Shown here piece after piece: positions 1 to 5,630 of a stretch of 6,738 bases of DNA (the first letter of the stretch is position 1; each line of letters begins with the position of its first letter). The position numbers and the translations under genes are program-made. The DNA is taken from positions 1 through 6,738 of the forward strand of contig VBQB01000038.1 in NCBI GenBank assembly GCA_005887855.1, in the 5' to 3' direction. Under the pieces are notes generated by a model. It was not told the DNA's origin. It saw only the letters and a list, made by a program, of their open reading frames with translations, and made no database searches. Source of the stretch: Verrucomicrobiota bacterium. GTDB taxonomy: Bacteria > Verrucomicrobiota > Verrucomicrobiae > Chthoniobacterales > UBA10450.

Positions 1-385
1 GCGCAAGAGCGCGCACTCGGCGTTTATTCGGCTAGTTCGCGACGCGCATCCGCAGCAATCCAAAGGAAACAAGCGGCGGAATTAAAAACTCGCACATCCG
101 AATCGATTTTCACCCGCTCACTTCGATTCGTTAGAATTGCCTTTATCATCGCTCTTTTTCCCTCTTGGTGCGTGGATACCCGCGGTTCCCTTTCGTTGTG
201 CACTAACAGCGCGTCTGTGCAGGGTCCTAGGGCGTTTCCGCTCCACATCCGCGGATCATGGCTGCAATTCGCGCCTTAAAATCGGGCATTGTTTCTACAG
301 GCTATTTCGTGGCGCTCATGCTGCTACCGCCACTTTCACTGGTAAAGCAAAATCGGCGATGTCGAGCACCAGGCGTTTCTCCGAG
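1..385. other. No supportable gene
   Basis: I read both strands and find no recognisable protein family, RNA gene or repeat. Open frames here are short, lack a convincing ribosome binding site and give unrecognisable translations. The stretch lies just beyond a decayed recombinase tail and is probably degenerate DNA of the same scar. A 45-codon plus-strand frame from ATG 258 has a hydrophobic middle but no Shine-Dalgarno sequence and no recognisable homology, so I do not call it. Confidence 0.5.
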
Positions 386-480
386 CAGATAATGGTACCA
401 TTCCATCGTCGTTTCAGATCGGCGTGCCCGAGAAAGTGCTGGACATATTCTAGCTTGCCCGTTTTCTCATACACCAGTGA
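386..480 (-). pseudogene. Tyrosine recombinase (phage-type integrase) C-terminal fragment, decayed
   Basis: Reading the minus strand from 480, the frame gives SLVYEKTGKLEYVQHFLGHA followed by DLK. This closely resembles the region of tyrosine recombinases that ends in the LGH box with its catalytic His. One base appears to be missing near 411. Restoring it gives LKTTMEWYHYL, the expected segment around the nucleophilic Tyr. The upstream catalytic Arg and HxxR boxes, and the whole N-terminal part, are absent. What remains is therefore about 30 codons of a broken integrase gene with a frameshift, and it cannot encode an active enzyme. It abuts a kinase fragment in a different frame at about 480-483. 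The family call rests on motif recognition only; chance resemblance is unlikely given the length and order of the matched residues. Confidence 0.6.
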
Positions 481-482
481 GC

Positions 483-722
483 CCGCGTAATCTCCTCGAG
501 GGTCTGGTAGTTCCCGAGAGGCCGGTTGCGTCCTTATTCGATTTCGCAGAGGAGCGCGTCGAGACTCTCGCTCCCGGAGTCTTCTTCTTCAGCCAGCCCA
601 GCCTGAAGCAAACACCGGAGGCAAAGTCCGCTACCCATACGCAACGCACTGTGACAGTGATGGCACTCGTTTGGTTGGCGCATGATCGTGGCAAGCGAAT
701 CAGTGAGGCCGTCGAGATTCAT
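483..722 (-). pseudogene. Ser/Thr protein kinase N-terminus (zinc-ribbon head), truncated pseudogene
   Basis: From ATG 722 the minus strand reads a 62-codon frame with a paired-cysteine zinc ribbon, CHHCHSAL (about residues 20-27) and CLRCLLQAGL (about 34-43). An acidic stretch ending LLCEIE follows. This order is typical of the head of large Ser/Thr kinases that I associate with Verrucomicrobia and related soil phyla. There the ribbon and acidic linker lead into LGNYQILEEI and the glycine-rich ATP loop. Here a TAA at 536-534 interrupts the frame. The same frame then resumes with LGNYQTLEEITR up to about 483, at the spacing expected for an uninterrupted kinase. The glycine loop, catalytic lysine and all of the kinase domain are missing, replaced by recombinase-like sequence. 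It is a doubly damaged remnant: one nonsense codon plus loss of the 3' part. Confidence 0.6.
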
Positions 723-1149
723 TTGAGAAAAGCTAAATCCTAGGAGTACGGTAGGAGTGAGAGCAGCGTCGCCAGAGTACGGCGGCCAAGAAGGTTGGAT
801 GTGAGGTCGAATGTTTCACCGTGGACACGCATTCTACGGTTCTACGGAAACTGGTGAGCGAAGTTCCCAAAAACTTGCGCACAGGGAAAAAAATCTGCGA
901 AGTAAAGAACGGTGTAAGCAGGAGGCATGGAAAACTCTGTCCAAGAAAACAACGCAATTAGCCTTCGCCCAAACCACGGTGACACACTCGCGATCTCGAC
1001 GCAGGGATTGATCGACTGAAAGGCTGCGAAGCGCTCGTGAAATCAGCTCAATAACTACACCTTGAACGCGTCCGCGCGATTTGTTAACAATGGGGCGCGA
1101 CGCGCTTATTTTTCGCCAGGGAATTCGAGTTACAAAGTATTGACGGCGT
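723..1149. other. Intergenic region upstream of gmhA, no supportable gene
   Basis: I see no recognisable coding sequence or RNA gene. It presumably holds the gmhA promoter, but I cannot pick convincing -35 and -10 boxes. Visible structure is limited. There is a perfect 10-bp palindrome TTGTTAACAA at 1081-1090, and a small GC-rich inverted repeat near 1095-1105 followed by a T-rich run, too short to call a terminator. A 30-codon plus-strand frame starting at 927 sits only 1 nt after AGGAGG, too close for normal initiation, so it is not called. Confidence 0.5.
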
Positions 1150-1728
1150 ATGCGCCATTCATCTGAAATTTTGAAAAGCGCAATCGCTGGGGCAAAAGAA
1201 ACGCTGCAATCGCTCGTCGATCTTGAAGCACAAATCGGAAAGGCCGCGGATCTGATCGAGCAGTGTTTGTACGCGGGAAATAAAATGCTCGTTTGCGGCA
1301 ATGGCGGTAGTGCCGCCGACGCCGCCCATTTCGCCACCGAATTTGTCGTGCGCTTTGTCAAAGATCGCCGCGCGTATCCGGCGATCTGTCTCACGGCCGA
1401 TGGCGGACTCATCACTGCCGCGGGCAATGATTATGGTTTCGAGGAAATCTTTGCGCGTCAGGTCGCAGCGTTCGGCGTGCCGGGTGACCTGCTCATTTGC
1501 CTGACGACTTCTGGGAAATCGAAAAATATTCAGCGCGCACTGGAAGAGGCAAAAGCGCGCAAGCTTAAAACTATCGCATTTCTCGGACGCGACGGCGGAT
1601 CCACGATCGGCATTGCCGATGTCGATTTTTTGGTGGCGAATGATTCAACCGCCAGAATTCAGGAAGCGCACATGCTCCTTCTCCACGTTCTCTGCGAGGT
1701 CATGGAAGTGCCTCTCCCACAGTCGTAA
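1150..1728 (+). CDS. gmhA: Phosphoheptose isomerase (D-sedoheptulose-7-phosphate isomerase)
   Basis: GmhA converts sedoheptulose 7-phosphate to D-glycero-D-manno-heptose 7-phosphate, the first step of ADP-heptose synthesis for the LPS inner core; it is a cytosolic homotetramer. The 192-aa length equals that of E. coli GmhA. A helical N-terminus leads to a SIS domain with phosphate-binding CGNGGSAADAAHF (49-61) and LTTSGKS (118-124). By alignment from memory, the zinc and catalytic residues of E. coli (His61, Glu65, Gln172, His180) correspond to His60, Glu64, Gln171 and His179, all present, so the enzyme should be active. The ATG matches the family start, but no Shine-Dalgarno sequence precedes it, and the start codon lies in the loop of a small GGCG/CGCC inverted repeat (1145-1156). 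No other heptose gene is adjacent. It converges with the hydrolase-caspase gene, leaving 33 nt without a clear terminator. Confidence 0.95.
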   Translation: MRHSSEILKSAIAGAKETLQSLVDLEAQIGKAADLIEQCLYAGNKMLVCGNGGSAADAAHFATEFVVRFVKDRRAYPAICLTADGGLITAAGNDYGFEEIFARQVAAFGVPGDLLICLTTSGKSKNIQRALEEAKARKLKTIAFLGRDGGSTIGIADVDFLVANDSTARIQEAHMLLLHVLCEVMEVPLPQS

Positions 1729-1761
1729 TCTGAGGGGGCAGTTTAGATCGGCGTTTCTCTC

Positions 1762-3606
1762 TTAGTGACTTCGTCTCAGCGCAAGAGCGCGTTGTTTTGT
1801 GAGCGCTGTCACAACAGGCCCGGCACAAACCTTCTTTGGACCTTGGACCGCTGAAGTTTGATCGTAATGAAGAGTCTTCATCGTGGCATTGACGCGATCC
1901 CGCAGTTTGTTAAATGACAACCCAGCTTCGCGCGCTTCCTGAGCTTTCCGCAGTTCCTTCGCCAGCGCATAGGTAAAAACACCGTGGCCAATCGCGCCGT
2001 GGTGATATTCATAAGCATAGGCTCCTTCTTCACACGCCGTAAGCACTACCGGCATGTACGGCCCCGGACGGTTGCGCGGAGCCTCATCGTATTCAGCTTC
2101 GGTTCGAGTCTGACGCAGGCTCATCGCCGTGCCTAACCTCTTGGTGCTCCCTTTTTGGCCCATGAACTTTGCACGCTCGGCGCGGCTGCCGCCGAAATTG
2201 CGATTCAAACTGCCCAGGTCGCGTTCCTGCCACATTTGCTCCTTCTTGTTCCATCGAAGCATCCGGTGGCGAATGTCGTCCGGCGGAATCATTGCGCGGA
2301 TTTTGCGCGCGCCGTTGCGAGTGAGACCCCCGGAGTGGCAACAATCGAAGATGGCGTAAAACTTCGCGCTGTAAGGGAGTGCACTATAGTACTGCAGGAA
2401 ATCGTCGTCCGTGATCGCGCTCTCTTGCGTCCAATGAAAATCGTACGGAACCAGACACTCATCTACGTGATCGACGACTTCGGCCGGATTGTAATCGGGT
2501 AACTGCGCCCCGTGTCCGCTGTAGTATAAAATCCGTTCCTGGCCATCGGCAGTTCCGTCGAGCAGCCAGTCGATTCGCTCCCGAATCGCTGCGCCGGTGG
2601 CCCGTTCGTCCAGCACGACCCGAATGTCTTCGGCGTCGAAACCGATTTCCTGCAACACGCTGCTGACCAGAAAGACATCGTTCACGCAACCTTCCAGGCG
2701 AGACGCCTCATCCGGATAATTGTTGATGCCGATGAGCAGCGCCCGACGCCGCCGCTTTTCCACAGTTTCTTGGAACTCTTTGCTGCGACGTGTGAGGGCG
2801 CGCTGAGTCGGCGGCCGAGCAAGTACACGATAAACATGTTGCCGGGTAAAATCGCGCTGCAGATAGCCGGCGTGTCCGGGAGTCTTCGTCAGATCCGTAA
2901 CGGCCTCGTGCCCGGCTATTCTATCGTCCCACGAGATTTCTTCGAAATTTGGGACAGGATCGACAATACGATGTGCAAGAACGGGATCGCTCTTATTAAA
3001 TAGATGAAACCAATATCTCTGGTTTACACCGCGGACCTTGTTCCCGAAATGCGCTGCTTTCAGGGATGGATTCGCGATTTGGGAGCCGAATGTAACGAAA
3101 TACCGCCCGCGACATGCGTTCCTTCCTTCATCCGACGTGAAAGTGTCGTAGCAAATAACGCTACCCAGGCTGTGCGCCAAGATCGCGTCAGGCTGAACCG
3201 CGGCGATCTTGCTGAGCAGCATCTGGCGCAACTGTTCTCTTAGTTGCGTTTTCTGGTCCCACTCGGCAACCATACCTGCATGCCAGCCATCCGCCGCTCG
3301 CGCGATGGGCTTCGTCCAATCGAGCAAGCCGCGTTTCGGACGAAACCACCCGGTAACCGCCTCGGCCGCGTCACTAATTGTCGCTCCAACTGGAGCGAAT
3401 CCGAGACGTGCGGCTGCCGCGAGATCGGTTAACAAGTTGAATTTGCCCGAGAATAGACTGTCGTAATCGAAACGTTCGTAGGTGGGGGTTAGGCCATGAC
3501 CGAAATATTGCAGTCCGGCCGTGATCGCTTCTTCCCATGGGTTTTCCCATGGTTGGTTGTCTGGCTGCTCCGCATGACCAACGCCATGAACTAATAGAAT
3601 TTTCAA
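1762..3606 (-). CDS. Alpha/beta-hydrolase fused to a metacaspase-like caspase domain (peptidase C14)
   Basis: The 614-aa protein has two enzymatic modules. Residues 1-260 look like an alpha/beta-hydrolase: LLVHGVGH (4-11) supplies an oxyanion loop, AHSLGS (144-149) the nucleophile elbow with Ser146, and Asp207 (NKSDPV) and His245 are the likely triad partners. A basic, charged linker leads to a caspase-fold domain from about 287: RALLIGINNYP (288-298), YYSGHGAQ with catalytic His365, the acidic segment VDECLVPYDF (381-390), and DCCHSGG with catalytic Cys423. A p10-like part (VVLTACEEGAYA, then GHGVFTYALAKEL) follows at about 520-553. The acidic segment and DxCHSG resemble type I metacaspases, which cut after Lys or Arg; 85-90 residues rich in Arg and Lys separate Cys423 from the p10-like part and could be self-cleaved. 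The start is TTG: the next in-frame Met (residue 112) would delete the oxyanion loop. It lies 4 nt after the upstream caspase stop with no Shine-Dalgarno sequence, suggesting translational coupling. No signal peptide or membrane segment is evident. Substrates are unknown. Confidence 0.92.
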   Translation of the reverse strand: MKILLVHGVGHAEQPDNQPWENPWEEAITAGLQYFGHGLTPTYERFDYDSLFSGKFNLLTDLAAAARLGFAPVGATISDAAEAVTGWFRPKRGLLDWTKPIARAADGWHAGMVAEWDQKTQLREQLRQMLLSKIAAVQPDAILAHSLGSVICYDTFTSDEGRNACRGRYFVTFGSQIANPSLKAAHFGNKVRGVNQRYWFHLFNKSDPVLAHRIVDPVPNFEEISWDDRIAGHEAVTDLTKTPGHAGYLQRDFTRQHVYRVLARPPTQRALTRRSKEFQETVEKRRRRALLIGINNYPDEASRLEGCVNDVFLVSSVLQEIGFDAEDIRVVLDERATGAAIRERIDWLLDGTADGQERILYYSGHGAQLPDYNPAEVVDHVDECLVPYDFHWTQESAITDDDFLQYYSALPYSAKFYAIFDCCHSGGLTRNGARKIRAMIPPDDIRHRMLRWNKKEQMWQERDLGSLNRNFGGSRAERAKFMGQKGSTKRLGTAMSLRQTRTEAEYDEAPRNRPGPYMPVVLTACEEGAYAYEYHHGAIGHGVFTYALAKELRKAQEAREAGLSFNKLRDRVNATMKTLHYDQTSAVQGPKKVCAGPVVTALTKQRALALRRSH

Positions 3607-3610
3607 TGGG

Positions 3611-4420
3611 TTATATGGTGAACGGTTTTTGCTTTTCGAATGCGTAATTGGCCGGTCCGATCGTGAAGTAGTTCGGCGTTTGCACCGGAGGCATATACTT
3701 GACGATCGTCTTGTGAAAGTCGCGGTAATCTCCTTCGAACTTTCCGCTTTTCCACACAGCCAGAAGCGTCTCCGTGAACAATCCGTTCCGGTCGCCGTCC
3801 GAGCTGGTCTGGTTGTCCTGACACCCTGAAATTAAGAGGCCGGTCGCGCGCATCGTTGTGCGCGGATCTTTGCCACGCTGCTGCAACTTGTCGTAAAACG
3901 GTTCGTGCTCCATGTAAACGCGGAGCGCGATATCTCGCGGCATCATTCGCGGACGCGCCGGCGTCACGCCGAGCGCGGCAAATCTCGCTTCGCGCAAAAC
4001 CGTGCCGCTGTGGCAACTGTCGGAAAGGACAAATATCCGCACGCCCGCGGCGAAATTCGCCAGCGTTGCATAAAGCTCGTCGTCAATCAATTGGCCATCG
4101 TAAAGACACCAGGTTTCGTCGAACCCGTCCGGCTCAAAATCATTCCCGGTGTTTGGCACCTGACCGCCGTGCCCCGAATAACTGAGGAAAAAGATGTCGT
4201 TTTTCTTCAGTTTTTTCGCGAAGCGGTTTAGATCGCCCAGAACGTTGTTGCGCGTTGCGCTTTTGGTCAGTCGAAGCGTCGTGGCGAACCCATGCTTTTT
4301 CGCGATGGCTCGCATATCTTTGGCGTCAAATTCGCAGCCCGAGAGCTCCCCGGACCAGCCGCTGTATTGCTTGGGGTCAACCGCATTCAAGCCGACGTGC
4401 AGAGACATTCCTAATGGCAT
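3611..4420 (-). CDS. Caspase-family cysteine peptidase (peptidase C14), stand-alone
   Basis: This 269-aa protein is essentially a single caspase fold. MSLHVGLNAVDP (5-16) forms the first strand, followed by a helix with CEFDAKDM (29-36). FFLSYSGHGGQVP (77-89) carries catalytic His84, DETWCLYDGQLIDDEL (101-116) is the acidic segment, and VLSDSCHSGT (131-140) carries catalytic Cys136. The p10-like part is LLISGCQDNQTSSDG (195-209) with NGLFTETLLAVW (212-223). Both dyad residues are intact. I recognise the general family of short bacterial caspases with this start and the SGCQDNQTS motif, known from proteobacteria among others; the physiological role is generally unknown. I chose ATG 4420 rather than the longer frame from 4480 because the family begins here and AAGGA lies 7 nt upstream. 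No signal peptide or transmembrane segment is visible, so it should be cytosolic. It is followed after 4 nt by the hydrolase-caspase gene and is probably co-transcribed with it. Confidence 0.93.
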   Translation of the reverse strand: MPLGMSLHVGLNAVDPKQYSGWSGELSGCEFDAKDMRAIAKKHGFATTLRLTKSATRNNVLGDLNRFAKKLKKNDIFFLSYSGHGGQVPNTGNDFEPDGFDETWCLYDGQLIDDELYATLANFAAGVRIFVLSDSCHSGTVLREARFAALGVTPARPRMMPRDIALRVYMEHEPFYDKLQQRGKDPRTTMRATGLLISGCQDNQTSSDGDRNGLFTETLLAVWKSGKFEGDYRDFHKTIVKYMPPVQTPNYFTIGPANYAFEKQKPFTI

Positions 4421-4427
4421 GGGGAAT

Positions 4428-4432
4428 TCCTT
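4428..4432 (-). promoter_or_regulatory. Ribosome binding site of the stand-alone caspase gene
   Basis: The minus strand reads GAAAGGAATTCCCCATG, with AAGGA ending 7 nt before the ATG at 4420. This is the clearest Shine-Dalgarno sequence before any called gene in the window, and it decides this start over the in-frame start 60 nt upstream. Confidence 0.7.
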
Positions 4433-4520
4433 TCTTGGGTCGGAAATCCCATTCTGAATGCAACCGGCCCTCCGCCACAAGCCTGATTTTGCCCGTCGCC
4501 CGTGCCTTATTCAGATTGTT

Positions 4521-4569
4521 CACCTTTTGGCCCCAGGTGACTCAATCGCCAGAATTCAGGAGACGCTCA
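4521..4569 (+). pseudogene. Possible relic of a GmhA/SIS-family C-terminus
   Basis: In the plus-strand frame these bases read HLLAPGDSIARIQE followed by TL. This resembles the conserved GmhA tail in the intact gene of this window (DFLVANDSTARIQE, residues 159-172). At the DNA level 4539-4569 matches 1642-1672 at 26 of 31 positions, including 15 identical bases in a row (4547-4561 and 1650-1664), in the same reading frame. The match stops near the stop codon of the rhomboid gene on the other strand. No other part of an isomerase is recognisable nearby. It may be a fragment of a second SIS gene left by rearrangement, or a chance match; the shared frame and protein motif favour the former, but the piece is short. 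Confidence 0.35.
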
Positions 4570-5412
4570 CTCGGACTTTTTCAGCAGACGATCGCGCTCC
4601 CGATCCAGTTGTCGGCGCTCGTTCGCAGTTAAACTTCCAATGCCAAACTTCGAGATTTTATCGAGAATCGGGTCGATTGAGGTATAAACATCATCTGGAT
4701 CCACGACACGTCGCGCCCGCGTGTTCTGCACAACATGGAATTTAGGCTTGGATGCAATTCGCGCTTTCAAGTTACTCCACCAAGCGAGTTCTGGCCCGGC
4801 GCCACGCAATTCAATGAAAAGGAATGCTGTGCCTATGCTCGTCCAGACCACAGCCAGGTCGCTCCACGCGTGATAGGCGAGCAGTTGGAGGGTATAAATG
4901 CCAGCGAGAATAAGGGCAATCCATTTTGCCATGATCCGGAGAAACAGCTCGACACGTGGATAGATGGTGGCGAAAGCAACGAATATTCCAAAGTGCAAAG
5001 CAGGCGAACCGGCGAGGGCTGAACGTTGCCAAAGACCCCAGAGGGTCAGCACCAATGTAGGCGCGATCAGCAACAAGAGGTAGAGGGCGATATAAGCGCG
5101 CTGGCCAACAAAGCGTTCCACCTCGCGACCGAACACGAACAGCATGTACATCTCGATGGCAAACCAAAGGAGGGACGATGGAGCGTGAACGAACGCGTAG
5201 GTAAAGATACGCCAGACCTGACCGCTGTACCAAACTGCCGCGCTGTCGAATTGCAGATAGGCCAAAATCGAACCCGCGCCGAGTGCGACAAGGATGGCCG
5301 TGATAATCGCGACTGCGACGTGCAAACCCACCAGCATCGTCGTCACGTCAACGGGATAGCGGCCCATCCACGCGACGGGACGATAATCATCGGAGGTAGT
5401 GACTCCGAACAT
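4567..5412 (-). CDS. Rhomboid-family membrane protein, probably catalytically inactive, with C-terminal extension
   Basis: A 281-aa inner-membrane protein with about six hydrophobic segments (roughly residues 24-47, 80-95, 106-126, 138-151, 158-181, 184-201). The rhomboid L1 and TM2 signature is clear: GQVWRIFTYAFVH (64-76) then FGREVERFVG (94-103). The catalytic positions are not conserved. The serine loop reads AGSPALHFG (134-142) instead of GxSG, the helix that should carry the catalytic His reads VVWTSIGTAFLF, and Glu87 stands where the oxyanion Asn is expected. It is therefore likely a pseudo-protease that binds or routes membrane proteins. A cytosolic tail (about 238-281, VYTSIDPILDKISKFGIGSL then a charged helix) resembles an extension (I recall DUF6576) found on rhomboids of Verrucomicrobia and Bacteroidetes. 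ATG 5412 is preferred; a GTG at 5466 in frame would add 18 residues. Neither has a Shine-Dalgarno sequence. The caspase gene follows in the same direction after 146 nt. Function is unknown. Confidence 0.85.
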   Translation of the reverse strand: MFGVTTSDDYRPVAWMGRYPVDVTTMLVGLHVAVAIITAILVALGAGSILAYLQFDSAAVWYSGQVWRIFTYAFVHAPSSLLWFAIEMYMLFVFGREVERFVGQRAYIALYLLLLIAPTLVLTLWGLWQRSALAGSPALHFGIFVAFATIYPRVELFLRIMAKWIALILAGIYTLQLLAYHAWSDLAVVWTSIGTAFLFIELRGAGPELAWWSNLKARIASKPKFHVVQNTRARRVVDPDDVYTSIDPILDKISKFGIGSLTANERRQLDRERDRLLKKSE

Positions 5413-5520
5413 GAAAGAAATAAACAACCAGCGTTCCGAACACGCAAGCCAAGTTCGCGGACGCACGAAAGAATTTCATGGAACACACATATCTTGGCTG
5501 TGCGGCAAGTGGGCGTCGCA

Positions 5521-5604
5521 ACACGAATAAACACGAATTGACACGAATGAAAACAGACGGCATTTCAGGTGATCCAGTAATGGATTCGTGTCCATTCGTG
5601 GTTA
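5521..5604. repeat. ACACGAAT direct repeats and long inverted repeat (REP-like hairpin)
   Basis: Three 10-bp units starting ACACGAAT lie head to tail at 5521-5550 (ending AA, TG and GA). A downstream inverted copy, ATTCGTGTCCATTCGTG, lies at 5584-5600. Arms 5528-5548 and 5584-5604 can pair at 19 of 21 positions around a 35-nt loop. I recall similar ATTCGTG-type palindromic repeats between genes in many environmental bacteria including Verrucomicrobia, so this is probably a dispersed intergenic repeat rather than a gene-specific operator. It sits between the divergent rhomboid and pckG genes, close to the pckG start. Confidence 0.7.
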
Positions 5605-5616
5605 CCGGACATTTTT

Positions 5617-5630
5617 TCTTTCATGAAAGA
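5617..5630. promoter_or_regulatory. 14-bp perfect palindrome spanning the pckG start codon
   Basis: TCTTTCATGAAAGA reads identically on both strands and contains the pckG ATG (5623-5625) at its centre. It could be an operator or, as RNA, an intermolecular pairing site; it has no loop and so is not a stable hairpin alone. No regulator is known for it, so a role is speculative. Confidence 0.25.

Noticed and set aside
258..395. 45-codon plus-strand frame with a hydrophobic middle, possible small membrane protein
   Set aside because: No ribosome binding site and no recognisable homology; its 3' end overlaps the integrase relic, whose minus-strand reading is better supported.
927..1019. 30-codon plus-strand frame just after AGGAGG
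   Set aside because: The Shine-Dalgarno-like AGGAGG is only 1 nt from the ATG, too close for initiation, and the peptide is unrecognised.
1095..1113. GC-rich inverted repeat followed by a T-rich run, terminator-like
   Set aside because: The stem is only about 4 bp with a 3-nt loop, and no gene ends just upstream.
834..1427. 197-codon minus-strand frame antisense to the gmhA start
   Set aside because: It overlaps the strongly supported gmhA gene, and its translation is unrecognisable, consistent with a shadow frame.
1..1793. GCGCAAGAGCGCG occurring at 1-13 and again at about 1781-1793
   Set aside because: Only 13 bp, and the second copy lies in the coding end of the fusion gene; flanks do not match, so chance is adequate.
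4521..4539. CACCT/AGGTG inverted repeat downstream of the rhomboid stop, possible terminator
   Set aside because: Stem of 5 bp with a 9-nt loop and no T run after it on the minus strand.
5026..5541. 171-codon plus-strand frame antisense to the rhomboid gene
   Set aside because: Highly charged composition with no family resemblance; it is the antisense of a membrane-protein gene and runs into the repeat.
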